DNA from: Mucilaginibacter rubeus | GTDB taxonomy: Bacteria > Bacteroidota > Bacteroidia > Sphingobacteriales > Sphingobacteriaceae | Reading direction: 5' to 3' | Length of the DNA: 64,000 nt | Assembly (NCBI RefSeq): GCF_003286415.2 | Contig: NZ_CP043450.1 | Location: 3,410,001-3,474,000, forward strand | Shown: positions 36,573-44,499 of the stretch, in pieces | How the letters are laid out: every line of letters begins with the position of its first letter | Position numbering within the stretch: position 1 is the stretch's first letter | Translations under genes and position numbers: made by a program | Notes under the pieces: model-generated | Told to the model about the DNA's origin: nothing | Database searches by the model: none | Seen by the model: the letters and a program-made list of their open reading frames with translations, nothing else

Positions 36573-36646
36573 TCGGGATGGCAGGATTCGAACCTGCGGC
36601 CTCCACATCCCAAATGTGGCGCGATACCGGGCTACGCTACATCCCG
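36573..36646 (-). tRNA. tRNA-Pro (anticodon TGG), copy 2
   Basis: Identical base for base to the copy at 36403-36476 over all 74 positions, same strand, 96 bases apart. Flanks differ, so this is an old or gene-converted duplication, not a recent one. Confidence 0.97.
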
Positions 36647-36782
36647 TCTCCCTGATTGGGTGTGCAAAAGTAGGATTTTAAATCAAGTTGCAAAATTTTT
36701 TTTGAAAGATTTTTCAAGTATTCATATAATCTACTCATTAACAAAATATTGCCCTAAAATAAATTTTGTGTGATTTTTCAGG

Positions 36783-36870
36783 CGCAATGAAAGCCCCCCT
36801 TTCATCATATAATTATCCACGAATTTTGGTTGATTTTCCTTGTTGCAATGAAAGGGCTATTGTGCGCGGT
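36783..36870 (+). promoter_or_regulatory. Repeated GCAATGAAAG boxes and hairpin before the AraC-type gene
   Basis: GCAATGAAAG occurs at about 36783 and again at about 36846. The first is part of ATGAAAG-CCCCC-CTTTCAT, a perfect 7-base hairpin. This looks regulatory and argues for the downstream start at 36901 of the next gene. Confidence 0.35.
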
Positions 36871-36900
36871 AACCAAATAAAAGCCGATATTTATATTCAG

Positions 36901-37338
36901 ATGATTGAACGACTACCCAAAATATATCTTTACCGCAGACTTGTGCAGGCCAAGTTGTTCATCGATAAAAATTATCATGAAGCCATCGATCTCAACGACA
37001 TTGCCGATGAGGCATATTTTTCCAAATTTCATTTCATCCGGCAGTTTAAAAACATCTACGGCAAAACGCCGCATCAGTATCTCATTAAAGTAAGGATTGA
37101 AAATGCCCGCTTGCTCTTAAAAAAGAATATTCCGGTCGCTGATGTTTGTTATGCGGTAGGTTTTGACAGTATTACCTCCTTTTCAGCCTTGTTTAAAAAG
37201 CTTACCTCCTGTTCACCGGCAAATTATCAGCAGGCAGAGTTAAAAAGGCAAAATGACATGCAGCAGTCGCCCCTTAAATTTATACCGGCCTGTTTTGCCG
37301 GTGAAAAAGAATGGCTGCAAAAACGCAATTTTCAATAA
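36901..37338 (+). CDS. Small AraC-family transcription regulator
   Basis: A 145-residue protein made almost only of the two-helix-turn-helix AraC domain: LVQAKLFIDKNYHEAIDLNDIADEA, FSKFHFIRQFKNIYGKTPHQYLIKVRIENARLL (two halves) and VCYAVGFDSITSFSALFKKLTSCSPANY. No ligand-binding domain. Start is uncertain: ATG 36901 is chosen because the conserved part begins at MIERLPKIYLYRR; ATG 36787 or TTG 36766 would lengthen it with no recognisable sequence. It is followed by a VOC-family gene, a common pairing in Bacteroidota. Confidence 0.82.
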   Translation: MIERLPKIYLYRRLVQAKLFIDKNYHEAIDLNDIADEAYFSKFHFIRQFKNIYGKTPHQYLIKVRIENARLLLKKNIPVADVCYAVGFDSITSFSALFKKLTSCSPANYQQAELKRQNDMQQSPLKFIPACFAGEKEWLQKRNFQ

Positions 37339-37387
37339 GCTTCATTCTTTAATGATCTCGATTTTTGGTTTATCAAAAAACACACAA

Positions 37388-37801
37388 ATGATAACCAAAA
37401 TGAACCATGTGAGCGTATTTGTGCTTAACCAGGACAGCGCTTATGACTTTTACGTAAACAAACTGGGCTTTAAGGTAAATACCGACGCAGCAATAGGTCC
37501 CGGAATGCGCTGGCTTACTGTTTGCCCTCCGGAGCAGCCCGAATTGGAAATATCGCTCATGGCCATAAGTGAAGGCATGATGTTCGATTCATTGGCAGCG
37601 CAGCAAATGCGCGAATTAGTACAACGCGGTACCTTCGGATTTGGCGTTTTTGAATGCGATGACCTGATAGCTACTTATGAAGAGTTAAAAGCCAAAGGGG
37701 TTGAGTTTACAAAAACCCCCACTAAAGAGTTTTACGGCTTTGAAGCTCTGTTTAAAGACGACTCGGGTAACTGGTTTTCATTGGGTGAAAAGAAAAGTTA
37801 G
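37388..37801 (+). CDS. VOC (glyoxalase/bleomycin-resistance-like) family protein
   Basis: A 137-residue metal-dependent fold protein: MNHVSVFVLNQDSAYDFYVNKLGF, MRWLTVCPPEQPELEISLM, FGFGVFECDDLIATYEELKAKGVEFTKTP and FKDDSGNWFSLGE show both beta-alpha-beta-beta-beta modules. His in the first and Glu in the last strand would bind metal. ATG 37388 chosen; an upstream in-frame ATG at 37253 lies inside the AraC gene. Substrate unknown, probably detoxification; the AraC gene 50 bases upstream is its likely regulator. Confidence 0.9.
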   Translation: MITKMNHVSVFVLNQDSAYDFYVNKLGFKVNTDAAIGPGMRWLTVCPPEQPELEISLMAISEGMMFDSLAAQQMRELVQRGTFGFGVFECDDLIATYEELKAKGVEFTKTPTKEFYGFEALFKDDSGNWFSLGEKKS

Positions 37802-37808
37802 TTATTCA

Positions 37809-37827
37809 TTTTGCGCATGGCGCAAAA
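37809..37827 (+). promoter_or_regulatory. Perfect inverted repeat after the VOC gene
   Basis: TTTTGCGC (37809-37816), ATG, GCGCAAAA (37820-37827), 7 bases after the VOC stop. No T-run on the plus strand beyond it, so it may be an operator for the DinB gene at 37909 rather than a terminator. Confidence 0.4.
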
Positions 37828-37908
37828 CCACCCCAATTATGGCACAAACGCCAAGGTTCAAACTTTGATTTTGGGCGGAGATTTGTATCAATCAATCTTT
37901 AAAACGTC

Positions 37909-38442
37909 ATGGAAAATCAAACCACCAACCACCAAACTGATGCCCGTATCAATTTACTGGCAGTATTTGAAGATACTGCCAGTAAATTGTTATCAACCGT
38001 TGCTTTATTTAATGAGCAGCAAATAAACATAACACTTTCACCAGATAGCTGGACAGCCGGACAAATAGCTGAGCACGTTTTTAAATCTGCATCACAACTT
38101 ATCCCTGTACTTAACGGAGCCGGCAAGCCCGCAGACAGAGACCCAGACGAAAAGGTAAAAATGATTAAAGACCTGTTTCTTGATTTTGAAGCTAAATTTA
38201 AATCCGCGCCTGGCATATGGCCATCAGACGGGCCTCATCAAAAAGCAGGGCTTATCGATTTATTACAAACAGCTATCTCCCAGGTTAGAGAAGTAATTAA
38301 CACCAAAGATCTTTACGCGATCAGCACAGAACTGGTAGTTCCTTTCTTCGGCGAACTTACCCGGCTGGAGTGGCTGTACTTGATTTGCTATCATACCCAA
38401 AAACACATCCACCAGTTAAAAAACATCAGGCAAGCTTTGTGA
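37909..38442 (+). CDS. DinB family protein
   Basis: A 177-residue four-helix-bundle protein. LLAVFEDTASKLLSTVALFNEQQINITLS, SWTAGQIAEHVFKSAS (first metal His) and RLEWLYLICYHTQKHIHQLKNI (His-x3-His in the last helix) match the DinB_2 group. These are metal-binding proteins, some of them thiol-dependent transferases or hydrolases. The coding sequence contains a perfect 17-base inverted repeat near its 5' end (37950-37989). Confidence 0.88.
   Translation: MENQTTNHQTDARINLLAVFEDTASKLLSTVALFNEQQINITLSPDSWTAGQIAEHVFKSASQLIPVLNGAGKPADRDPDEKVKMIKDLFLDFEAKFKSAPGIWPSDGPHQKAGLIDLLQTAISQVREVINTKDLYAISTELVVPFFGELTRLEWLYLICYHTQKHIHQLKNIRQAL
37950..37989 (+). repeat. Perfect 17-base inverted repeat inside the DinB gene
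   Basis: Left arm CAATTTACTGGCAGTAT (37950-37966), six-base loop TTGAAG (37967-37972), right arm the exact reverse complement (37973-37989). It encodes residues about 14-27 of the protein, including part of LLAVFEDTASKLL. See findings. Confidence 0.95.
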
Positions 38443-38480
38443 TTTTGGCAGGGTTACAGGCACGCTCTTAACTTTTAAAT

Positions 38481-39827
38481 TTACAAGGTAGATAACAAGC
38501 CACAGCAACCTATCAGCGCGTATACGCAAAGAATAATAAGCGATAAACCACTTACCGAAGCACTCTGGTTACCTTGTTGCATAAACAGCGTAAGTATTGA
38601 CAAGCCAACTCCTGCACCTAAAAAGTAAGTGGTAGTACCCAGGCTTGATGCCAAACCGTAGTGTTGTTTAGGGATATTTTTTACAGCGAGCACAGATAAA
38701 CTTGTAAAACAGATGGTCATGCCCAAACCGGATATAAAAGCGGCCGACAACAGCAGCAAAGGGAGCGAATAGCCTGCAAATACCGCGCAAACTAAAACCA
38801 GTCCGCCGGTTAACATGCAGCACATCCCCAGTAAGCCGGTTTGTTCGGTTGTGAGGCGTTTCATAATGCCCGGCAGCATAAACTTCGCTACAATAGCCGA
38901 AAGCAGACTAAAAGGAACAAGTAGCAAACCAGACTTTGCTGCATTATAGTGCATATCCTTTTGCAATAATTGAGATATGATAAACAGGTACCCGGTAAAA
39001 AAAGCCCCAAGCAGAATAAATACACCATTGGCTGTAATAACCGATGATGCTTTAAAAACAGAAAGATCAATAAGCGGATTTGCTCGACGCGTTAAACGTA
39101 TATAAAGCAACCTTGAACTAACTATTACACCTAAGGTGCAAAGCATGATCATGAAAAGTTGTTGTTTAACATCAGCCAGCTGATGCACGCCATAGCTTAG
39201 CATTAACAAGCTAATTACCAATAAAACGCCCGAAAACAAATCGGGAGAAGGTTGTTTTTGTTCAGGAGTATCATTGGCCAGGTAAAACCAACCTACAATG
39301 ATAATAACGGCCAGCACAGGCACATTGATCAGGAACACCCAATGCCATCCCATGTAGGTACTGATAATTCCGCCCACCGAGAGGCCAATACCCGAGCCAA
39401 CTGCCGCGAACGAGCTAAAGATTCCAATTGCTTTGCTCCTTTCACGCTCTTCGGTAAAAGTGTGCGTTATGATAGAAAAGGCTGATGGCATGATCAGTGC
39501 TGCCGCCAAGCCCTGCATCGCCCTCGACAAACTAAGAAACACGAAAGTACCGGCTAAGCCTGCGCCCAGGGATGTTAACAGAAACAGGGCGGCACCTGCT
39601 ATGAAGATCTTTTTTGGCCCCACAACATCCGATAGTTTGCCGCCAATAATCAGGAAACCGCCATACAGCAAAACATATAGCGTTTGCAGCCATTGAACCT
39701 GGTCGTTGGTTACCAGAAACTGCTTTTGGATAGCGGGAATGGTGAGGTTGATAATAGCGATATCAAGTGCTTCAACAAATATGGCCAGGGAGGCGATGAT
39801 GAGGATCTTGTTCTTTTGCAGCGACAT
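38481..39827 (-). CDS. MFS transporter, DHA2/EmrB-QacA type (14 helices)
   Basis: A 448-residue membrane protein with 14 predicted helices. Start LQKNKILIIASLAIFVEALDIAII and the acidic residue of that first helix are typical of drug:proton antiporters; GGKLSDVVGPKKIFIAG is MFS motif A, and SFAAVGSGIGLSVGGII resembles motif C. ATG at 39827 is preferred to a start at 39902, as the extra residues do not fit. It diverges from the Lrp-type gene at 39953, which may regulate it. Substrate unknown. Confidence 0.92.
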   Translation of the reverse strand: MSLQKNKILIIASLAIFVEALDIAIINLTIPAIQKQFLVTNDQVQWLQTLYVLLYGGFLIIGGKLSDVVGPKKIFIAGAALFLLTSLGAGLAGTFVFLSLSRAMQGLAAALIMPSAFSIITHTFTEERERSKAIGIFSSFAAVGSGIGLSVGGIISTYMGWHWVFLINVPVLAVIIIVGWFYLANDTPEQKQPSPDLFSGVLLVISLLMLSYGVHQLADVKQQLFMIMLCTLGVIVSSRLLYIRLTRRANPLIDLSVFKASSVITANGVFILLGAFFTGYLFIISQLLQKDMHYNAAKSGLLLVPFSLLSAIVAKFMLPGIMKRLTTEQTGLLGMCCMLTGGLVLVCAVFAGYSLPLLLLSAAFISGLGMTICFTSLSVLAVKNIPKQHYGLASSLGTTTYFLGAGVGLSILTLFMQQGNQSASVSGLSLIILCVYALIGCCGLLSTL

Positions 39828-39952
39828 AATTATATTTTTTGTCCTTTCAAAATTAGATCCACGGAAATTAATAACATTATTTATTATAATTTTGGAACAC
39901 AATAGAAAATAAAAGCGTCACAAAAGAACAAACATTCTATTAGCCCCTTCAT
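39828..39952. promoter_or_regulatory. Divergent promoter region between the MFS and Lrp-type genes
   Basis: 125 AT-rich bases. TAATTTTG at about 39888-39895 matches the Bacteroidota -7 box (TANNTTTG) for the Lrp-type gene. A regulator of this class usually binds in such a shared region. Confidence 0.4.
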
Positions 39953-40441
39953 ATGGCCTATCAAACAGAACAAAAAAAAGCCGGTATCCAACTCGACGAA
40001 AAGGATTATGAAATATTACGATTGGTTGAACGAAATGCCAAACTTACAGTACGGGAGATTGCGGTAAAGATTAACTTAAGCCCTACTCCCACCCATGAAC
40101 GCATTAAACGCCTTGAAAAAGCCGGAGTAATTAAAAACTACACCGCTATTTTAGATAAGCGGCTATTAAACAAGCGCATTATGGTGATTTGCATGGTAAC
40201 CCTGCGCGAGCACAGCCGCAAAGCGGGCGCGGATTTCATTAACGCCGTACTTGAATTTGACGAGGTGATAGAGTGCTATAATATCTCCGGTGATTTTGAC
40301 TTTATGCTCAAGATCGTGTCTGAAAGCATGGATAGCTACCACTCTTTTTTTGTAAATAAACTAAGCGAGGTAAAAGGAATTGGCCATTCAAAAAGCACTT
40401 TTGTAATGGATATCATTAAAGAAACCAACCATTTACTTTAG
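39953..40441 (+). CDS. Lrp/AsnC family transcription regulator
   Basis: A 162-residue regulator. HTH at residues about 14-60 (LDEKDYEILRLVERNAKLTVREIAVKI, LSPTPTHERIKRLEKAGVIKNY); RAM/effector domain from about 68 (VICMVTLREHSRKAGADFINAV, ECYNISGDFDFMLKIVSESMDSY). Length and layout are those of normal Lrp-type proteins. Divergent from the MFS pump, so a ligand-controlled efflux unit is likely by analogy with LysE/Lrp-like pairs. Confidence 0.93.
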   Translation: MAYQTEQKKAGIQLDEKDYEILRLVERNAKLTVREIAVKINLSPTPTHERIKRLEKAGVIKNYTAILDKRLLNKRIMVICMVTLREHSRKAGADFINAVLEFDEVIECYNISGDFDFMLKIVSESMDSYHSFFVNKLSEVKGIGHSKSTFVMDIIKETNHLL

Positions 40442-40615
40442 TTACAGGCAATAGCGACATCCGCTAATCCGTTTATATGTCCGGATAATTAATCGGTTCA
40501 ACATTATGTTTTATCGATTCATTGGCCGGCTTATCAAATCGTTATCATAATTTTAAGCCAACTAAAACTGCTATTTTATCGTATTTATTACCAACCGGGT
40601 TTATAAAGGATATAT

Positions 40616-41707
40616 ATGACTACAAAACATTTACTGCTTACGTCTAAAATTATAGTTTACATATTAATAACTACCGCTTTTTTCTCCTGTAAAAAAGACA
40701 AAACAGTAGTTCAGCCACAAATAACTCCTGTTACTCTGGGCTTATATGAGTATGCCAGCGGGATAAACAAACGGATATTTTTACCTGTTACACTCGTTGG
40801 AACCAAGGCTGTAACCTATTATACCGTATTTGATACCGGTTCATCGGGCATGACGCTTGACGCAACAGACATCATACCGGCTTCCATGATCACCTCATCG
40901 GGCTTCCAGTTTACCGGCGACTCTACTGTTGTAAATGGAATTACAATAACCAGCACCAAAGGCACAATTAGCTTTGGAGATCAGTTAAGTTCAACTAAAG
41001 AATATGGCAACTTAGCCTACGCCAACATTACCATAGGTGATGCGCAAGGTAATCTTGCGCTAAAAAGGGTACCCTTTTTTTTATATTACAAAATAGTTGA
41101 TGAAACAGGAGCTAAACTGCCCGCTCACGCAAGCGACGTTTTTGGTGTTGGCCCCGGCACAAGCTATGTAACCAGTGAAATTCAAAGCCCTTTAAGATAT
41201 TTCAATACCAGCACCAACCTCACCAGCGGGTTTAAATTGGCTACGTTAAACAAAAGCTTATTTTCAACCAGCGGTACTTATGTAAGCAACCTTTTAACCA
41301 TCGGACTAAACAATAGTGATCTTTCATCAGCCGGATTCATCATGCATCCGCTTAGTTATTCGAACAGCGGTGGCTACTCACCTAATATCCCGGCAACTAT
41401 AACATACAGTGGCAAAACTATTTCCGGGCAAATCCTGTTTGACACAGGCACACCTTCAACCACAGTTATTGAAGACAGGCTGGCAACTACCTCAACAGGC
41501 AGCCTGCCCGCAAATTCAACTGTTACAATAACCACCAACCAAGGCTTTGTTTATACCTATACAACATCAAGTACAGGCAATCTTACGGAGGTACAAAATC
41601 CTAATAATACCGGCGATTATCGCACAATTTTCAGTCTCGACTTTTTCATTAGCAATGAATACCTAACTGATTACAGCAACCACCAAATCGGCTTGAAAAA
41701 CAATTAA
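40616..41707 (+). CDS. Lipoprotein with two DTG motifs, pepsin-like aspartic peptidase fold candidate
   Basis: A 363-residue predicted lipoprotein (TTAFFSCKKDK, Cys near residue 24). Two aspartic-protease motifs are seen: TVFDTGSSGMTLDA (Asp about 73) and ILFDTGTPSTTVIED (Asp about 276), about 203 residues apart, near the spacing of the two lobes of pepsins; each is preceded by hydrophobic strand residues and followed by a Thr/Val-rich strand. The ends of the two lobes (SLDFFISNEYLTDYSNHQIGLKN) resemble the ILGxxFLxxYxxxFD region of pepsins. A bacterial retropepsin- or pepsin-like peptidase anchored at the cell surface is the best guess; some DUF families share such motifs without known activity. 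Confidence 0.7.
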   Translation: MTTKHLLLTSKIIVYILITTAFFSCKKDKTVVQPQITPVTLGLYEYASGINKRIFLPVTLVGTKAVTYYTVFDTGSSGMTLDATDIIPASMITSSGFQFTGDSTVVNGITITSTKGTISFGDQLSSTKEYGNLAYANITIGDAQGNLALKRVPFFLYYKIVDETGAKLPAHASDVFGVGPGTSYVTSEIQSPLRYFNTSTNLTSGFKLATLNKSLFSTSGTYVSNLLTIGLNNSDLSSAGFIMHPLSYSNSGGYSPNIPATITYSGKTISGQILFDTGTPSTTVIEDRLATTSTGSLPANSTVTITTNQGFVYTYTTSSTGNLTEVQNPNNTGDYRTIFSLDFFISNEYLTDYSNHQIGLKNN

Positions 41708-41734
41708 GCATTAACTATTAAAATGCCGGCGATA

Positions 41735-42451
41735 TTATCTTTTAAAAAGCCTGCCTTTTAAAACCTTATCCATTACCTCGTCATAAAAGCTTTGCCCAAC
41801 GGTAATTTTAGCCCCATTAAGATTAAGCATATTACCCTCGATGTTACTGATCATGGTTGTATTAACTATATAACTTTTGTGCACCTGGATAAACTTATCA
41901 ACCGGCAGCTTTTCCTGTAAACCTTTAATGGTTAAGTATACAATAAGCTTTTTATGAAGGGTATAAAGAGTTACGTAATTAGCCATGGCTTCAATGTAAA
42001 CCAGTTCACTACATAGCACCCGCTCAATTTTGCCATCGCACTTAACATAAAAATGGTCGGCTTCATTTTTTTCGGGCGAGGCCTTTTGCTTTAATATATG
42101 CAGCTCAAATGCCTTTTGTGAAGCCTTCAGAAAACGTTCGAGCGAGAATGGTTTTACGAGATAATCAACCACAGCCATTTTAAATCCTTCAAGTGCATAT
42201 TCGCCGTAAGCTGTTGTCATGATCACCATGGGCAATTTTACCGCCGACCGCAGAAATTGAAAACCATTCATCTTTGGCATATTCACATCAAGAAAAATCA
42301 AATCGATATCCAGTTTATTGATCAGGCCGGTTGCTTTAAGCGGATTTTCGGCCGTGCCCGACAATACTAAAAAGTCGGTCTCTTCAATATACTCTTGCAG
42401 CAACTTACGTGCTATTGGCTCGTCATCTATAATCAGGCATTTAAGTATCAT
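41735..42451 (-). CDS. LytTR-type response regulator
   Basis: A 238-residue regulator: receiver domain (LKCLIIDDEPIARKLLQEYI, LIFLDVNMPKMNGFQFLRS with the phospho-Asp near 55, the Lys in YLVKPFSLERF) and C-terminal LytTR DNA-binding domain (YVKCDGKIERVLCSELVYIEAMANYVTLYT is its start; FIQVHKSYIVNTTMISNIEGN its core). It overlaps the kinase gene by ATGA at 42448-42451, so the pair is co-translated. Targets unknown. Confidence 0.95.
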   Translation of the reverse strand: MILKCLIIDDEPIARKLLQEYIEETDFLVLSGTAENPLKATGLINKLDIDLIFLDVNMPKMNGFQFLRSAVKLPMVIMTTAYGEYALEGFKMAVVDYLVKPFSLERFLKASQKAFELHILKQKASPEKNEADHFYVKCDGKIERVLCSELVYIEAMANYVTLYTLHKKLIVYLTIKGLQEKLPVDKFIQVHKSYIVNTTMISNIEGNMLNLNGAKITVGQSFYDEVMDKVLKGRLFKR

Positions 42452-43461
42452 ATGTTCTGCAGTACTAAATTTATTTCAAAACTATCGCCACTATCGGTTA
42501 TATCAAGCTTGTGTTTTTCTGGATACAGGATCTCAAGCCGCCGTTTTGTATTGGCTATCCCCAGGCCCGATGAATGTTCATCCCTGCCCGCAAAACTATC
42601 TTTAGTATTATACACGTTAAAAATCAGCTTTCCTTCCTCCTGCTTCAGGCTTATATCCACCTTATTTATTCTCCCTTCGTTAAACCCCACGTATTTAAAG
42701 GCATTCTCCACAAACGTTATAAATAACAGGGGCGCTACAAAAGCTTGTCCGTTAATATTATCTGCGTAAAAACTCACATTAACCTCTTCATCAATTCTCC
42801 CTTTTTGAATAGCTATGTAATTTCGGATATAGTTGATCTCGCGGTTCAAGTCTATTTGCTCTACATTACATTCGTATAATTGGTAGCGCAGCATTTCCGA
42901 AAACACCAGCAGCATATCACGCGCATCCTTATTTGATTTATCGATATGGGCATAAATCGAATTAATGGAGTTAAAAAGAAAATGAGGGTTAAACTGCGCC
43001 CTTAAAAAATTAAGTTCATTGGTGGCTTTCTCCTTTTCAATCTGCTCAATATAAACCTGCGCCCGCATTTTTTCAATCACCATTTGAGCTCCCAGGATGC
43101 AAAGCACCCAAAACAGGATATTAACAAATGAGTCGGCAAAAACAGAAACAGCATTAAACCGGGGATTTGTTTTAAATAAGTGTACCGTAACCCAGGCCGA
43201 TACCGGAACCCTTAGTACCGCTGTGATCAATATCCCCGTTAAAAAAACAAGACCGAATTTTATGTATTGCTTTTTATTAAGCAAATACGGAATTGCATAA
43301 AGTGTGTTGAGGTAATGATTAGCCGAAATAAATACGAGGTAACAAAACTGAATGGTTATGGCATGAGTTAACACCAGCGTACCGTTCCTGAAAATAAAAA
43401 TCCAGAAAAGGTACGCCAGCAGCCAAAATGCAATGTGATATACTACTTTGTTGAATTTCAA
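42448..43461 (-). CDS. LytS/YpdA-type sensor histidine kinase
   Basis: A 337-residue membrane kinase with about four N-terminal helices and no recognised extracellular sensor. The phospho-acceptor box is FLRAQFNPHFLFNSINSIYAHID, typical of the His_kinase (PF06580) group; ATPase motifs include LLFITFVENAFKYVGFN and SSGLGIANTKRRLEILY. Such kinases partner with LytTR regulators, as the overlapping gene shows. Signal unknown. Confidence 0.94.
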   Translation of the reverse strand: MKFNKVVYHIAFWLLAYLFWIFIFRNGTLVLTHAITIQFCYLVFISANHYLNTLYAIPYLLNKKQYIKFGLVFLTGILITAVLRVPVSAWVTVHLFKTNPRFNAVSVFADSFVNILFWVLCILGAQMVIEKMRAQVYIEQIEKEKATNELNFLRAQFNPHFLFNSINSIYAHIDKSNKDARDMLLVFSEMLRYQLYECNVEQIDLNREINYIRNYIAIQKGRIDEEVNVSFYADNINGQAFVAPLLFITFVENAFKYVGFNEGRINKVDISLKQEEGKLIFNVYNTKDSFAGRDEHSSGLGIANTKRRLEILYPEKHKLDITDSGDSFEINLVLQNI

Positions 43462-43517
43462 TTTTTCAAGGTTATTTAATCAGTTTATCATGCAAAGCTT
43501 TATAAAGCAATTTACAA

Positions 43518-43937
43518 TTAATTATTGCCCGTGGCAGCATCAGGAAATGGCTGACCTTTATGACAAGTAATACAGGAAACTACCAGCGCCTGGTTGCCTA
43601 TGCCGGGGTGTTTAAGCTTAAAATACTTTTTATTGATACCGATGGTCATGCGCATCATTTGCCGGGTAATTTCCTTTTCGGGCTTCGCGTCGCTTACAAA
43701 GTCCAAACCATGGCCATCTTTAGCGTTGGCATGGCAAAAGCCACAGGTAACACCAAGACCATCCTCAAAATCATCGGCCATGATGCTTTGCAAATCGTGC
43801 GAGCTGATATCCCTTGGCAATACTTTCAGGTTTTCATAATGCACAGGCTCAGGTTTGTTAGCTATTGCCGCGGTACAGGTCACCGAAGCACCTAATACCA
43901 CAATAACACAAAGCTTTCTATTTATTTTTACGTTCAT
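43518..43937 (-). CDS. Periplasmic dihaem c-type cytochrome
   Basis: A 139-residue exported protein: signal peptide ending near TAAIANK, then two haem-binding motifs CGFCH and CITCH. LPRDISSHDLQSIMADDFEDGLGVTCGFCH and the spaced Met (MMRMTIGINKKYF) resemble the photosynthetic-reaction-centre-cytochrome-like family that is widespread in non-phototrophic Bacteroidota. It ends with KGQPFPDAATGNN. Eight bases separate it from the YceI gene. Likely electron carrier for the metallophosphoesterase/YceI operon, role unknown. Confidence 0.88.
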   Translation of the reverse strand: MNVKINRKLCVIVVLGASVTCTAAIANKPEPVHYENLKVLPRDISSHDLQSIMADDFEDGLGVTCGFCHANAKDGHGLDFVSDAKPEKEITRQMMRMTIGINKKYFKLKHPGIGNQALVVSCITCHKGQPFPDAATGNN

Positions 43938-43944
43938 AACTTCT

Positions 43945-44499
43945 TTAACCTCTCTTTGCAGTTACACTGATATCCACCTCAAGTTCATCGGCAATGGTAC
44001 TCACGCCGCCTATCGCAAAATCTTTCCTGTTTATTTTAAATCCCCCTTTAAAAATATAACCGTCGGCAGCAGGTGTGGCCGAAAAAGGGAATGACACCTG
44101 CTTTGCCTTACCTTTTATAGTTAGCACTCCCGTTAGCTGGTACATTCCACTTTTATTTAATACGGCCACTTTTCCCGAAACCAACCTTATTTTGGGATAA
44201 TTCTTCACATCGAAATAATTTTCACCGCGCAGGTGCTCATCGCGCAAGCTGTTATCGGTATTTACGGATGACGCGTTTATACTTACATCAAAACTGCTGT
44301 TAGCTATGTTTTGAGGATCAAAATTAATATTACCATCAAACCCGCTAAAGGCGCCATCAACATCAAATCCCAGATTTTTAATGATAAATTTCAAACCTGA
44401 ACCCTGCTCTACGGGCTTGTACTGAGCTTTGCTCTCTGTTGCTAAGCCGATCATCAGTAACAACAACAACAAATTCCTTTTCATCCTATACTTTTTCAT
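43945..44499 (-). CDS. YceI family exported lipid-binding protein
   Basis: A 184-residue protein with a signal peptide (RNLLLLLLMIGLATESKAQ) and a YceI beta-barrel: FIIKNLGFDVDGAFSGFDGNI, FDVSINASSVNTDNSLRDEHL, ENYFDVKNYPKIRLVS and GVLTIKGKAKQVSFPF. YceI proteins bind isoprenoid chains such as polyprenyl quinones. Start overlaps the previous gene by TAATG; an internal ATG at 44484 is an alternative. Clustering with a cytochrome suggests a quinone- or redox-linked function. Confidence 0.9.
   Translation of the reverse strand: MKKYRMKRNLLLLLLMIGLATESKAQYKPVEQGSGLKFIIKNLGFDVDGAFSGFDGNINFDPQNIANSSFDVSINASSVNTDNSLRDEHLRGENYFDVKNYPKIRLVSGKVAVLNKSGMYQLTGVLTIKGKAKQVSFPFSATPAADGYIFKGGFKINRKDFAIGGVSTIADELEVDISVTAKRG

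Noticed and set aside
36558..36773. 71-codon plus-strand open frame (SGWQDSNLRPPHPKCGAIPG)
   Set aside because: It is the antisense of tRNA-Pro, a well-known false ORF.
39828..39902. 25-residue longer N-terminus for the MFS transporter
   Set aside because: Polar residues before the first helix unlike DHA2 proteins; the region is needed for the divergent promoter.
43560..43895. 111- and 81-codon plus-strand frames opposite the cytochrome gene
   Set aside because: Shadow frames; the minus strand has a signal peptide and two CxxCH motifs.
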